64,000 bases of DNA. Origin: Ligustrum vulgare. Taxonomy: Eukaryota; Streptophyta; Magnoliopsida; Lamiales; Oleaceae. Position 1 is the stretch's first letter. The number at the start of each line of letters is the position of its first letter. The position numbers were made by a program, and so were the translations under genes. The stretch lies in the NCBI GenBank assembly GCA_963555705.1, contig OY743190.1, positions 36,376,929-36,440,928 on the forward strand. Reading direction: 5' to 3'. Below are positions 19,784 to 30,997 of this stretch, one piece after another. The notes under the pieces were generated by a model, which did not search any database, was not told the DNA's origin, and saw only the letters and a list, made by a program, of their open reading frames with translations.

Positions 19784-20550
19784 GTTCTTCAACAATATAT
19801 ATTTTTCTCATTTTTCCCTTTTGTTCTCTTGAAGTGTTTAAATTAAGATCTGGTTATTTGAACCGATTTTTTTAAAAAGTTAAATTTCGAAATATGTAAC
19901 ATTTTTTTTAATAGGGAAGTAATATTGGTTGTAGCCGATATAAAATGACGGAACCTTCGTAATACTTTATTTTTGGTAAGTAATCTCTGTTATTAAACAT
20001 TTTTTCAGAGATCAAGATTTTCAAAAAGTAATTAAAATGAAGTACCTCAATTTTTGACACTTGTTCTTAGTTGTTTGCTTGCTACCACTGTGATTTTCCC
20101 TAGTTTAAAAAAGGAAAGGGAAGAACAAGAATAGGGAAGCCAAAATTTTCGTTGTAACAAAATACTCACGAAACAGCGAAGAGCATGTTAATGATCGGCC
20201 TAAAAAATAAGTTCATCAACAATATATATTTTTCCTCCTTTTTTCCCTTTTGTTCTCTTGGAGTGTTCAAATCCAGATCTGATTATTCGAATACAATTTT
20301 TTTTTTTTAAAAAGGTAAGTTTTGAAGTATGCAACACATTTTTTTATTTTTTTTATTTTTTTCACAGGGAAATAATATCGGTTGTAGCCGATACAAAAGG
20401 ATGGAACTTTGGTAATACTTTATTTTAGGTAAGTATGTTATTAAACAATTTTTTAGAGATCAAGATTTCAAAAAAAAGTAATTAAAATGAGTACTTCCAT
20501 TTTCGTCCCTTGTTCTTAGTCGTTTGCTTGTTACCGCTGTGGTTGCCGTC
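19784..20550. repeat. 427-bp tandem duplication, two diverged copies
   Basis: The stretch starting GTTCTTCAACAATATATATT at 19784 repeats from 20211. Both copies contain CTCTTG..GTGTT, GGTTGTAGCCGATA, GTAATACTTTATTTT and TTGTTCTTAGT. The intervals differ by small indels. No coding frame is kept. It may be a tandem pair of an unclassified repeat. Confidence 0.75.
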
Positions 20551-20574
20551 AGTTTTCTCATGAAGTTTATCTTA

Positions 20575-21090
20575 GGCTGCGTTTGATTACCGGAATTTTC
20601 CATGGAAAATATTGTTTTCCACGTGATTTTCCAACTTTGCGCTGTTTGGTTGCCTAAATTTTTCATGGAATTCATTTTTCCACTTGTCTCGAAATTCGGC
20701 ATTTTCCTTGTTTTGGATGAATTCGGGGGGAGGAGGAGGAGATTTTATTTTTCATCGAAAATCTTATACCATTTTCGTTACGTTTGATCATTTTTGTTGT
20801 TGTTAATTGATTTATTATTTTTCTAAAAATTAACATTATTATTATTAAGTACAAATGTATGAAACAATTATTTTTTTTATTAAAATAAATAAATTTTACT
20901 TTATTTTCCATGGAAAATAATGTCAATCAAACAACAGAAGTTGGAAAATTCCCTACTTTTTCCACCGAGAAAATTAAACCAATTAAATACATTAAACTTC
21001 CAATTATCAGGAATTTAATTTCCTAGAATTCAATTCCCTGAAATTCATTTTCATTCCTCTCAAATTCCACCCTCGCTATCAAATGCAGCC
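20575..21090. mobile_element. Tourist-like MITE (PIF/Harbinger type), TSD TTA
   Basis: 516 bp with termini GGCTGCGTTTGATTAC and GCTATCAAATGCAGCC (inverted). It is flanked by TTA on both sides (20572-20574, 21091-21093), the target of PIF/Harbinger elements. A relative lies at 56195-57514. No transposase. Confidence 0.75.
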
Positions 21091-21093
21091 TTA

Positions 21094-21444
21094 ATGTAAA
21101 TCGGGTAATTATTTTTCTCACTTAGTCTATATACTTGGATATACAAACTTATTTGGGACATGAACTATTCTTGGTAAATGAACTGTTACTAAGTAAGATG
21201 GTTTATTCAATTTTTTTCTTGGTTACTGTATTATCAAGTAAAATCAAATTCAACTATTCTAATTTTCTGTTCAATTTTTTTGGGTGAAGAGTTAAAGGAT
21301 TATTCATAAATATTTACAAACAGCTAAAAATAAAATTTAATACTATATGATTACTTTTATATTTACATTTTAATACTCTTATCATATATTTACTGTAGGA
21401 TTTCTCTGGTTTTTTAAAAACGTTATTTTGCAACAATTATATAT
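21094..21444. other. AT-rich intergenic sequence
   Basis: No coding frame, repeat or motif recognised between the MITE and the first Helitron. Confidence 0.5.
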
Positions 21445-21677
21445 TCTATTTAATATATAATAGTAAGAGTGATGGAAATGAGTTTCCCGCTCAAGAAAAA
21501 AAAGTTAGGAAATTGTAAAGATATTCTGTGTTACCTCATTTTTGTACTGTAAAAAAATTAGGGTTCAAAATATTTCTCTCTCTAGAGAGCAGCGGCGATT
21601 TTCTCCTCTCTTTTGCTACCGACTTCCACTTCCCCTGCTTCCACTTCCGAGATTTTCTCCTTCACTTTTGCTACCGA

Positions 21678-21880
21678 GTAACTTCCAGTCTTCCACTGCC
21701 CACTTCCGCCGCTTCCACTGCCAGAGACTTTGTTCTTCTTTTCCGCCCCTTTCACCGACATTTTGCTACCGACTTCATCTATGGTAACTTCCAGTCTTTC
21801 ACTGCCTACTTTCGCCGCTTCCACTGCCAGAGACTTTGTTCTTCTTCTCCGACCCTTTCACCGACGTTTTGCTATCAATG
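21678..21880. repeat. 106-bp direct tandem repeat, two copies
   Basis: GTAACTTCCAGTCTTCCACT (21678) recurs at 21784. Each unit contains CTTCCACTGCCAGAGACTTT and a CCTTTCACCGAC stretch. Confidence 0.85.
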
Positions 21881-22452
21881 ATACAGCCATTTTGTGGCTG
21901 GGGCGACGGACAGCGATAGGGGAGGTGAAAAATGTTGGGGCTCAATTTTTTGTGCAAATCTGAGGCTGGGATCCGACCTTAGGTCTGTGATTTTCCGGCC
22001 ACAATAGGCGGAGGCCGAGGTAAGGTAGTGGGTTTTTCTATGATTACTATATTTTTGTTGAAAAATCAGTGCATTTATGTTTACTTTTTTTGAAAATCTG
22101 ATGAGAATTTGGTCATGGAATCTAATGCCCTCGAACAACTTTTGTCAAATTTTATTTTTGGGAGCTGCTCGTGTGAGGTTGCTGCTGGTGTATTGCGAGA
22201 GAGAGATGGTGCCGATTGTGAGGGCTGAGAGTTGAGTGAGAGAGTGCTGCAGTGGAGGCTGCTGGTTGGAGAAATGCTGCGTTAAGGCTGGAGAGGTCTT
22301 AAGCTACTGGGATGGCTGTGTGAAGGGATGTTGGGGTTACTGTGTTGTTTTGAGGGGTGTGACTGTAGGCTGGTGATGGTGCTTGATTCTGGCAATCATC
22401 AAATACATTCCTCCGGTAGATTTGAGACTAAATGAGGATATTTTAGTTCGTT

Positions 22453-22493
22453 GTTGCAGGCCTTGAGCAAAGGTTTTGCCAGCAATGCAGCAG
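22453..22493 (+). pseudogene. SBP-box (SPL transcription factor) exon fragment
   Basis: The frame VAGLEQRFCQQCSR matches the centre of the SBP zinc-binding, DNA-binding domain; the CQQC cysteines belong to the zinc sites. It is followed at 22494 by a GT donor, at the place where SPL genes have an intron within the SBP box. Only about 14 residues are left and an upstream stop closes the frame, so this is a captured scrap. The match is short but very specific. Confidence 0.6.
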
Positions 22494-22930
22494 GTCAGCT
22501 TTGTTTTTTAAGTCTCCTGTTTTTCCAACAATTATGCATCATATGTTTTGTGATTAGTTGCCTAGAGAAAGAGTGAAATTGTTAGATATGAAATATTTAC
22601 TGCCTTTATCTGGGTTTTAGGCGTTAATTAGGTGCTTGATGACAGTGAACCAAAAGATGAATTAAATCTTTAGAAAATGTCTTGTCTGTTTTCTTGGAAG
22701 TTTGAGAAGAAAAAAAAGAATCTATTTGAATGCAAGCTCAAAATAACTGCATTAACAAGTTATATGCAAGTAAAATGCATTTTGTCAGGTGGTAAGGGAG
22801 TTTTGGTATGTGTCACATGTATTTAAGTTTTTATGGGTAATTTGATTACAACTCTCAGTAATGGATTGTTTCTAAATTGAGTTGCTTTACAGTTCTGAAG
22901 TTGTAACAGTTGGTTCTTTCTTGATTTCAG

Positions 22931-23062
22931 GAACGCGCTGCTGGTGCATTGGCGAACTTGGCAGCAGATGACAAGTGCAGCACCGAAGTTGCTTCAGCAG
23001 GTGGGCTACTTGCTTTAGTAACTTTGGCCAAGAGTTGCAAGGTTAAAGGAGTGCAAGAGTAG
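22931..23062 (+). pseudogene. ARABIDILLO-type armadillo-repeat exon fragment
   Basis: After a good acceptor (TTGATTTCAG), 44 codons read ERAAGALANLAADDKCS ... KGVQE, an armadillo repeat that I recognise from plant ARABIDILLO proteins (F-box/ARM proteins that promote lateral root branching). The exon closes with TAG followed by GTTGC; the normal codon here would be CAG, so a single C-to-T change made the stop just before the donor. The exon is otherwise clean, suggesting recent capture. Confidence 0.75.
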
Positions 23063-23385
23063 GTTGCATTTCTACTACTCTTGCTTCTAGAATTTTTTTC
23101 CCCTTAAAAACGCTGAATTTTTATCCAAAAAAAAAACCGACACGTGGTATAAATTTTCTTTTTCCGGATTTCTTTGTCGTCTTTCCAGTTTTTATCCAGG
23201 AAACTTGGACTTGAATATGGTGTGAATGCAGTTATTATCATTGGGAGTGAGTTTTTTTTGTTTCCCTTTCTTTTTTATTTGAATTTTGTATTTGATTTCA
23301 ATAAATTATCTGTGGATTGACTTGATGTATTTAGTATATAAATTCTTATAGTTCCTCTTATGGAACTCATTTTTGTGATATATAG

Positions 23386-23574
23386 GTGATCCAACTCATT
23401 GATGGTAATACATTCTTGAGCCATGATTTGCACCTTTTGGAATCCCTGGAGTTGAAGCAACAAATAAAGTGCATTGTTGAAATTATTGAAGATGTTAAGT
23501 GGGAGGATATAGACTCTTACATGTTGACAAGGTTTTTACATGCTGATGGAGTTTTTCATTGCATTTTTTTTTAA
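23386..23574 (+). pseudogene. unidentified captured exon fragment
   Basis: Following an AG acceptor (23384-23385) the frame reads VIQLIDGNTFLSHDLHLLES, then KQQIKCIVEIIEDVKWEDID and SYMLTRFLHADG. The first part resembles the beginning of RUS/DUF647 proteins, a fragment of which lies just downstream. The second part recalls the N-terminal region of CRAL-TRIO proteins. Neither is certain. Composition and length look exon-like. Confidence 0.4.
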
Positions 23575-23727
23575 TATTATAGTTTCGAAATAATCTCTTA
23601 CCTGCCTCCTAATGGCATTTATTCCTTCATGTGATCAAAAGTCACTTTGTTCCTGTAATTTGAAACTAATGAGTTCAATTTTATTGTCATATAGATATTT
23701 TCTAATATATTTCTTTATATTTTACAG

Positions 23728-23817
23728 GGGATGACGAGGCCCTATGTAGTCCCCGAAGGTTTTCCTGACAGTGTTACACCTGCTTATGTCCCATACCTGA
23801 CTTGCAGAGCATTGAAG
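23728..23817 (+). pseudogene. RUS (ROOT UVB SENSITIVE, DUF647) exon fragment
   Basis: Between an acceptor (TTTACAG) and a donor (AAGGTATTT) lie 30 codons containing PYVVPEGFPDSVTPAYVPY and CRALK. This is the conserved entry of the DUF647 domain, closest in my memory to RUS6. Trp, usual before RALK, is Cys here. The downstream exon encoding the FGGAMGVF part was not found. Confidence 0.65.
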
Positions 23818-24568
23818 GTATTTAACTGTATTTATGGTGCTAATTCATCATTATTACAGTTTATTTTATTTGGCTCACTATTACAATTTATTTTATTTGG
23901 GATTTACACCTTTTAGTTGTTTCACGATTGTTATAGAAAATTAAAGGTTATTGTTACTTTGATATGTTATTCCCACAGACCTCAGAGTAGAATTTTAACA
24001 GTGATGATAAGCTTACAATTTACTTTTGGCTAGACACAAGCACTGCAGTTGATTTTGTATATTATGTTGTCTTAAATTTCATGGTGATTGTGCATTAGTG
24101 ACCATTGAAATTATAGTACCTGCATTCCAGTTTCATTATTTCAATCGATATTAAGCATTCATTTCAATTTCAATCGATTCTTTGTTCTATTTAATGTTTC
24201 AGAAAAGCAATGCAATGCATTGGTATTCAGTCCTCATCGTGGAAATAGTTTTAACCATTATGGTAAGTAAACATCATTATCATATAAGTTCAATTTATTT
24301 CTCATATATGGCTGAGGGAGTATCCACCCTTAAGAAACTATTAGTACCTTAGAACTCACGATTTGTGTGTTTTATTTTTGAGCGTTGAAGATTGACCAAG
24401 GTGCTAGACTTAAAGGCACTATATGGAAATGAAGTACAAAATATCTGTTCAAAATTCAGATTTATTTAAGTTTTTTTTATTTATTATTGACACTTTAAAC
24501 ATAGTTAATTATTTCATTCCAAGATAACATTCAACTCTAGCATGGTTAAAAGTTTCTATACAGCTCTC

Positions 24569-24571
<3 letters not shown>

Positions 24572-24628
<57 letters not shown>
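24572..24628. repeat. (AT)n microsatellite
   Basis: About 28 uninterrupted AT dinucleotides inside Helitron A. Confidence 0.95.
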
Positions 24629-24630
<2 letters not shown>

Positions 24631-24993
24631 ATTATAAAAGAAATGCAACAAAAATTTCAAAATATATCCAAGATTTTCAATAAAATTAGTTATGTTTTGA
24701 GTTCTTCTTTGAAAGCAATCAGCGTCCGTGTTATATCATATATACAAGTTTTGTTATCAACAAATGAAGATTGGATAATTATTTTAAAATCAAAGAATCA
24801 GTTTAAAATATACAAGGTTTCCATGGCTTTCCAACAAGGTTTTTCAAAAATGATTCAAAAACCTTTTTGTTTTCCAAACATGTGAAAATCTATCAAAAAC
24901 CTTTTTATTTTCCAAACATGTGAAAATCTATCAAAATCTATGCTTTTTATCCTAGCTTTTGCTTCTAATGATTTTGCATTTAACATGTAATTT

Positions 24994-25221
24994 TCACACA
25001 ATTTGAGAGTAAGTAGGCATGAAATCTGATAGTTGTTGAAGAGGATCATTGAATGGTGTCTTTCTGTGCTCTGATTTGGAGTTTGGACCAAGCAGAATAC
25101 TGTCAATATCTAACGATAACTGCTTGAATTGCCTACCATAGGTCATTGAACTCTCATCCATCAGTGACATTGTTGATGGACTGGGGCATGTCTTAAGCTG
25201 ACGTATCCTTTCCGAGTTCAA
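24994..25221 (-). pseudogene. possible captured exon, reverse orientation, unidentified
   Basis: A reverse-strand frame reads NSERIRQLKTCPSPSTMSLM and continues GRQFKQLSLDIDSILLG. Its residue composition is protein-like rather than AT-driven. I do not recognise the family. If real it would be a fragment inserted opposite to its neighbours. Confidence 0.3.
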
Positions 25222-26630
25222 AGATCGACCAGAATTACATGTAGCAAATCCATGTTCGGATGTTCCACTGTTTTAGCAATTCCACGACCCTGCAAATGAA
25301 AACTGGTATGTCAAAAAGTGACCCTTCAGAGAAAAAGTCCACGAACTTCATAAATGCATTGCAGCAATGTATTTTATCCATCGAGTGCGAGACAATGAGA
25401 AAGGTAAAAATTCAAAAAACACACATTTTTCAATTCAGAATTCCTCGCTAATAAGTATGTGAGAGGCATACAATTTACATAATTTGATATTGCAGGCCCG
25501 TTTGCAAGTATGTGAGGCAAGCTTGAAATGTGACTTGGTTTTGAAGGACAAAGGGTCTATGAATTCTTGAAAATTTATTTTGGTTTTGACATGTAAACAA
25601 TTGATTTTCTTATACGAAGTGTGTGATCCTTATGTATAGGTTCAAGATGGTGCCGATATAATATTTTGGACTAGGATTTGTTGAATAATGGGGACTATGA
25701 GAGTACTTCGAAATCGCGGGTTCTGGTGGATAAGGAGGATAAATGTAGAGCTCCGTTGGAGAAAGAGTCAAAGGAAGAGGAAGAGAATGCTTGATTTTTG
25801 GGTGATCTGATTCCTGACGAAGAAGCCCATCAACAGTGGCCTCATGGATATCAGAATGAGAATCTGGTAACAGTCCTTTATACTCAACTACATTTGTGCA
25901 TGCACGTTTGCCCATCTTTTCATTTTCTTTTGAAGGATGAAGCGGTGACTTTTTTAGAGTTTTACACATGGAAACTCCTGAATCAATGAACTGTTCAATG
26001 GCATTATGTTTATTTGATATTCTGAGTATGGTTACGGAAATATATTCAAGCTAGACGTCACTTCATAGTGTTTAATCCGAAAGATGATGCACATGTAATG
26101 GTGTATGAAAATTTTTTACCAAACAAGCACTGAATATTTTATTTATTCATAATGCTTCAGTACGTACTAAATTATGGAAATTACAGGAAATTTAACTTAT
26201 AACGTTTGAAATACACATGTAATGATTTAGGCTAACGAGGGAGAAACCTTAGGCATAAGCTTTTTGATTAGTTAATTCAGCTCTTCGGTATATTATATTG
26301 GATTACCCTTAGGCATAAGATTTTTGATTATTTAATTCAGCTTGCATTTGTTTTGGTTAATGAAGGCTACATGTTTGTATATTATTATTTTTTTGAGTTT
26401 GTTGATGGGGTTAGTTTATTGATTGATGGATCCGAATAGATTTTTATTGGGTGGTGTTATGGAGTCTTCAATGGTTGTTTAAGTGTAAAAGGGAGTTTGT
26501 TTGATCTATGATGAAATTAAAAAGTGAGTCTTCGGCAATGTTCAGATCCAAATAGAATGAATTTGAATGCTAAATATCTTATGCTTTAGATAATAAATCA
26601 TGCAAGGTAGCTTATTTTTTCTTGGTGCAG

Positions 26631-26900
26631 ACCCTAGTCAAGCAGATGGATCTATATGGTAAACTTAATGGTCATCAAGGATATGTAAATAGCATTGACT
26701 TCAATTCCACTTGCGACCTCCTTGTGTCAAGTTCTGATGACAAACAAATAATATTTTGGGATTAGCTAGAGCAGAAGTTAAATTTTCATATCCATCTGGT
26801 CACTTGGACCACATATTCCAGGCCAGAATCATGTCATTCACTGCTGATCGCAAGATAGTAACTTCATCTGCCGATTGTCAAGTTATTCTCTCCATGCATC
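26631..26900 (+). pseudogene. DCAF8-like WD40 protein fragment
   Basis: After the acceptor GGTGCAG, the frame reads DLYGKLNGHQGYVNSIDFN, then LLVSSSDDKQIIFWD and a TAG. Plant DCAF8-type substrate receptors of CUL4-DDB1 ligases have Trp here, so TGG to TAG fits. The sequence then continues in another frame with KFSYPSGHLDHIFQARIM and DRKIVTSSADCQV, the next WD40 blade. One nonsense change and one frameshift show it is a dead copy. Confidence 0.72.
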
Positions 26901-26925
26901 CACATCTTGAAGCACTCTGTATTGA

Positions 26926-27062
26926 CTGTTATGGGCGATGGAGATAGAGGTAAAGAAATGAGAGAAAATGTTGGTAAATGGAGAGGTTTGGCAATAGAAG
27001 CTGTTAAAGAAGGAGGTTCTTTTGACAACAATCTTAAACAGCTTTTGAAGATAACAAGATAG
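26926..27062 (+). pseudogene. UDP-glycosyltransferase C-terminal fragment
   Basis: The frame reads GKEMRENVGKWRGLAIEAVK followed by EGGSFDNNLKQLLK and a stop. This is the C-terminal helix region of plant UGTs, downstream of the UDP-sugar-binding PSPG box. The PSPG box itself is absent. It directly follows the WD40 scrap, showing that unrelated genes were joined. Confidence 0.6.
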
Positions 27063-27337
27063 TACTCCTGTGATTCAGTGGTTGTGATGTTTTATTGATA
27101 ATCGTTTCTCTCCTCCATGCAGATGGTTGTTGAAATGCACCAGACATTACTTCTTTGTTCCCGGCATTGTGCAATTTGAACATCAGTTTTTAAAGAAGTT
27201 TTCTAGAACTTTGATTAATTTTGTTGAACTTTCAAAATTATATACTAACATTGTATGAAATTATTTGTGAGTTATTTATTATGTGAACATTGGAACATCA
27301 TAATGTTTTCTTTGGATTCACTCATAAAAATTACAAT

Positions 27338-27365
27338 TGCCTTGCATCGCACGGGTAAGAACTAG
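27338..27365 (+). other. Helitron A 3' terminus
   Basis: CCTTGC-ATC-GCACGG forms a hairpin with one mismatch, followed by GTAAGAACTAG and T. The form is the standard Helitron 3' end. Confidence 0.75.
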
Positions 27366-28165
27366 TTAATATATAATAGGAGAAGAGTGGGGGAGAGAAT
27401 TCCCTCCTAATGTTTCCCGCTCATTTCTTAGTCTATATTAAAAAAAAAATGTTTAAATATACAGTTTCAGATCAATTCAAATTTCAAAATGATGTCAGAT
27501 GTTATTTTATTATGATTTATTACCACATGGTGGGACAGGTCAATAAACAAATCAAAAAAGAAGGCAGAGGCGTGCTTTTGTCAGTACTTTTCACGATACC
27601 CTTTTCACACAACCAGACTCTTTTTTTTGTCTCGATAATAACCTCTGGCTTCCTTTGCACATTCAACCTCTCTCTTTTCCAGCAACCAGACGATAGCACT
27701 TCAATCCTTCAAAGTTCGGCCATTGAAGACGCAGACTGCAGACTCGTCCCGTCTCGTCGCCTCTCTCTCCTGCGGCCCTGCAGCTCCGTAACGGTTGATA
27801 TCGATTTTGTGGTTTTGATTTTTAGGTTTTGTAATTTTTTGGTTTTGCAACTTAAATGATGACAAGATTGAAGAAAGTGGTTTTTTTGGTTTCTTTCTTG
27901 ATTTTTCTTTTTGATGAATTCAGAAGAAAAGAAAGTGGTATAAAAAGGAGAAAAATGAAGTACCCAAGAAAGAGAAAAACCTGTATAGTGAATTTACATG
28001 TATACAAATATATGCTTTGCTCTTATGGTTATGACTTATGTGAATTTGGGTTCCACTTTTTCTTGAAAATGAAGAGATTCTAAGAAATAGATTTTTCTGA
28101 TTCTAATCTAATAGATATTAATATAAACTTGAGTACAATTTGGTTTAGTCAACACTGCATGAAGA

Positions 28166-28235
28166 ATGAAGAGACTTGGCAGTAGTGATTCAATGGGTGC
28201 TCTAATGTTCATCTGTCCTGACACTATAGTTGAAA
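28166..28235 (+). pseudogene. HD-Zip class I N-terminal fragment
   Basis: Starting at ATG 28166 the frame reads MKRLGSSDSMGALMFICPD. It resembles the first residues of the ATHB6/ATHB16 group of HD-Zip I transcription factors (MKRL.SSDS.G.L...CP). A stretch resembling a 5' leader precedes it (27600-27860). The homeodomain is absent. The identification rests on about 20 residues. Confidence 0.45.
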
Positions 28236-28359
28236 ATGATTTCATTTGTATGTTAATCCAAGAATGTGATTGTGAACTTATACCCATTTTCTACTTATAT
28301 TTATATTAATTTATCACGGGGATTCAATGGAATATTAAGAGAACCTATGGACACCAGGG

Positions 28360-29065
28360 GGAATAATTGATCAATCCAAAGAAATAGAGCTTAAGTTGCA
28401 CCCAAGTTTGAAAGAATCCATTGATATAGCTCTGTGATGACTTGAAGACACAACAATTGTTCATAGTGGAAGTGACCGCAGTGTTTTAGGTGAGTTTTGT
28501 TGTTTTCACATATGATTCACTTCGTTATCAGCATATATTATTGATTAACTATAGATATTCTCCAGAATTTTGGAGAGCATGGGATGTTTTTGAAAATTAC
28601 AAAGGAAGGTTGGATGACAACATTTACAAGAAATCTAAATATGGATTAGGTTGACAGCGTGAAGGTGCCTTATTAGATAACTAAATCTCGATTTGAATTA
28701 CCTTTACCTTTATTTATGAAATCCTCATCTCTATTGATGACTGTTTCAACATGTGTTTGAATATTTTACAGAGAGGACACCCCGTTCTCATTTTGAGCTC
28801 CATCAGACATCACTTGTGGGGAACTATAAGTCTATAAGTATGCAGGTAATTTGTGTTTCATATGATTCCACTGTTCCATCTAGAAGAGTTGTTCTATTCA
28901 AATTTCCATTTCCATGTTTTATTTTTTGTTAATGTTTTATGATTGTATCCATAGATATTGAGTTTGGGAGGTTTCAAGCGAAGGACATGTTGCAGCATCT
29001 ACTGACAGGCCCAATATCAAATGCTTTTGTAGATGCTTTTAGCATGAAAAACCATCTTCTGATTT
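28360..29065 (+). pseudogene. trehalose-6-phosphate synthase (TPS1-type) gene fragment, four exons
   Basis: Four exon pieces keep their introns: (1) to 28489, IELKLHPSLKES and SGSDRSVL, with two stops; (2) 28570-28664, EHGMFLKITKEGWMTT and a TAG before VDSVK; (3) 28772-28845, ERTPRSHFELHQTSLV; (4) about 28954-29065, IEFGRFQAKDMLQHL and TGPISNAFVD. Together these are the phosphatase-like domain of plant TPS1, which makes the signal sugar trehalose-6-phosphate. Exon 3 contains an 8-bp tandem duplication that breaks the frame. Capture was from genomic DNA, since introns are retained. Confidence 0.82.
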
Positions 29066-30504
29066 AGAGGTTGAAGATGGTTTTGTTATATATTGCAACC
29101 TGGTTTTCTAATCTTGAACATGTCTTACTACTTAGTCTGGTTAACATTTGCAGTGATTGATAAATATTCGTTGATGAAGATTTTGGTTAAATGAATTGAC
29201 GATCTTATTAGTAAATGTGAATTTATCAACTAACATCCACCTCTAATGCATCTGGTATGGAGTTTTTTTAGTCGTACTTGTCTCAACATTGCCATAGTGA
29301 GCATCTCAAGAGTTTGATTTTGTTCGCCGTGGCAATGATACTTTTATCTGAATATTTTGTCTGTCATAGTCAAGCCAATAAATATGATGTCAAACCGCCA
29401 TGTGGAATGGATCTTTTGGATGAGATTAGTTAGTGTCAATTGTGTGATAGTTAAGTAGTGGCATCTTCATTTAAGAAGGCCCATTTGGAATTTTCTATGT
29501 GCGTCATTTTAATTATGCATATTGCATGTGGAACTCAAACTCCAGTCCTCTCCTCAGTGCATTATTACATATTAATAAACTAGGACACTTGGAGCATTTC
29601 TATTCAGTTGCATTGGATTTTTCCAATTTGAAAGCAAAGAAAATGAAACTGGTGAGAACTTAGCCACCTCACCCCAATAATTACTTTTTAAATCTTGCGC
29701 AAAGAAGAGGAGAACGGTGAGGAAGGTTGAACACGGAGTTACTACCTTTGGAAGGAATATGTCAAGACTCAAGAGTCAGCGAATAACTAGAGCCATGTTG
29801 CCTCTTAGCTCTAATATGTCATTCTAAATGCTGTAAACAACTTAGAGTGGGGCAGGAAACGTCTAATATATTAACTGGCCATATAAGATAAGGACTTTTT
29901 TCTAGATGCTGAAAAGGTTCAGGCAAATGAGCCTGTTTCATTATGTTTATTTAAGCAGTCACAAGTGATTAACCAATTGATTCAAAATCAAGCCACCTAG
30001 ATTTGCCATACCAAGATAGAAGTCTTACAACGCATGGCTTCACATTTAGTTTCACTTGCTAGAACATGGTGGATACGAGGTTTTTCCCCATCTAAAACAA
30101 AGTTTGATTGCAAATGAAATTTAAGATTGTCTATAATGATGTTTCCAAATTTGTTTAATTCCTAAATTTCATATAACAGAATGCTTATTATTATATTATC
30201 AATGATCTCCTCTTGATGATTATTGAGTAATTGGAAAACAAGACTGAACTGATGACGAAAGCAAGAGGCTAACGTTTTCCAGTGGAGGTATGAATATTGC
30301 CACAAAATTACATACTCTTTTACTATTTCATTTTTCTGAAAAGAAATACTTTCATTTTACAAAATTGAAGATTCTTCATCAGCTCTAATAACTTAGCACG
30401 TAACCCTTTTTGTTTTTGTGTAGTCAATGCAGTTGTTTAATAGTCTGTTTTGTGTTCTCATTTTTTTGTGTATTTCAAATGTCTTTTATGACAATGATTT
30501 GTCT

Positions 30505-30606
30505 TCTAGATCATTCCCATTTTGAAAAAAGTTATTGAGCATTTACAACAAATTGCTGCTGAGGAAAACCAAAATAGTAATAAAGATGCAAGGGAGGGAA
30601 TTCATC
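30505..30606 (+). pseudogene. unidentified exon-like fragment, cut by the solo LTR
   Basis: The frame reads IIPILKKVIEHLQQIAAEEN and continues NSNKDAREGIH up to the LTR insertion at 30607. It is helix-like and protein-like in composition. The family is not recognised. Confidence 0.35.
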
Positions 30607-30971
30607 TGTAGCGCCCCGAGTTCCGTATACCCGATTCACTACGTCATTTTCTGTCTAAATTTTTCGAATAATATTTTTGCGGAAGAAATAATTGAAATTC
30701 ATTTTTTTTGGCAACATTAAATAAACTGTAATGGCCGCTAAAATTGAAAACATTTATGAAACCATTTGAAATAGTAAATCGAACCATTAATATTGTAAAG
30801 AAATTGCCAATATCATAATTTCTCAAATAAATGAACTTCTCTAAATTATTCGATTGTTTGAAAAATACGGAAATCATTAACGTCAAACTTTCAACCGTTC
30901 AACGATTATTGCCACCATCATTCATCGCTCGCCACCGTCTCCGAAATCTGCAAAACTGTTAAAAAGTAGGG

Positions 30972-30997
30972 TGAGTATTTCATGGGGGAAATACTCA
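30972..30997 (+). promoter_or_regulatory. LTR stem-loop module, copy 4
   Basis: Perfect 10-bp arms TGAGTATTTC and GAAATACTCA around ATGGGG, followed by GTAGAC, 365 bases from the LTR start. Confidence 0.75.

Larger units (their letters stand above)
21445..27365 (+). mobile_element. non-autonomous Helitron A with captured host gene fragments
   Basis: The 3' end has a short GC-rich hairpin (TTGCATCGCACGGG) followed by AAGAACTAG and T, the Helitron CTRR-T terminus. The proposed 5' end TCTATTTAATATATAATAG, with GTTTCCCGC about 45 bases in, matches the bases that follow each Helitron 3' end at 27365 and 36216. No Rep/helicase gene is present. Inside are intron-bounded exon pieces of at least five unrelated genes, all on the plus strand, the usual content of gene-capturing Helitrons. 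The base before the 5' TC is T rather than the expected A, so the exact left end is less sure than the right. Confidence 0.72.

Noticed and set aside
21678..21880. Direct repeat as a CRISPR-like array
   Set aside because: Only two 106-bp units without spacers, in a plant nuclear sequence; simple tandem duplication.
24994..25221. Interpretation as an independent host gene on the reverse strand
   Set aside because: Only one short frame without start or splice context, inside a Helitron; kept only as a low-confidence captured fragment.
27410..27859. 149-codon open frame at the start of Helitron B
   Set aside because: Composition looks like a pyrimidine-rich 5' leader (many Ser, Leu, Phe), no domain is seen, and it precedes the HD-Zip-like start codon, where a captured untranslated leader is expected.
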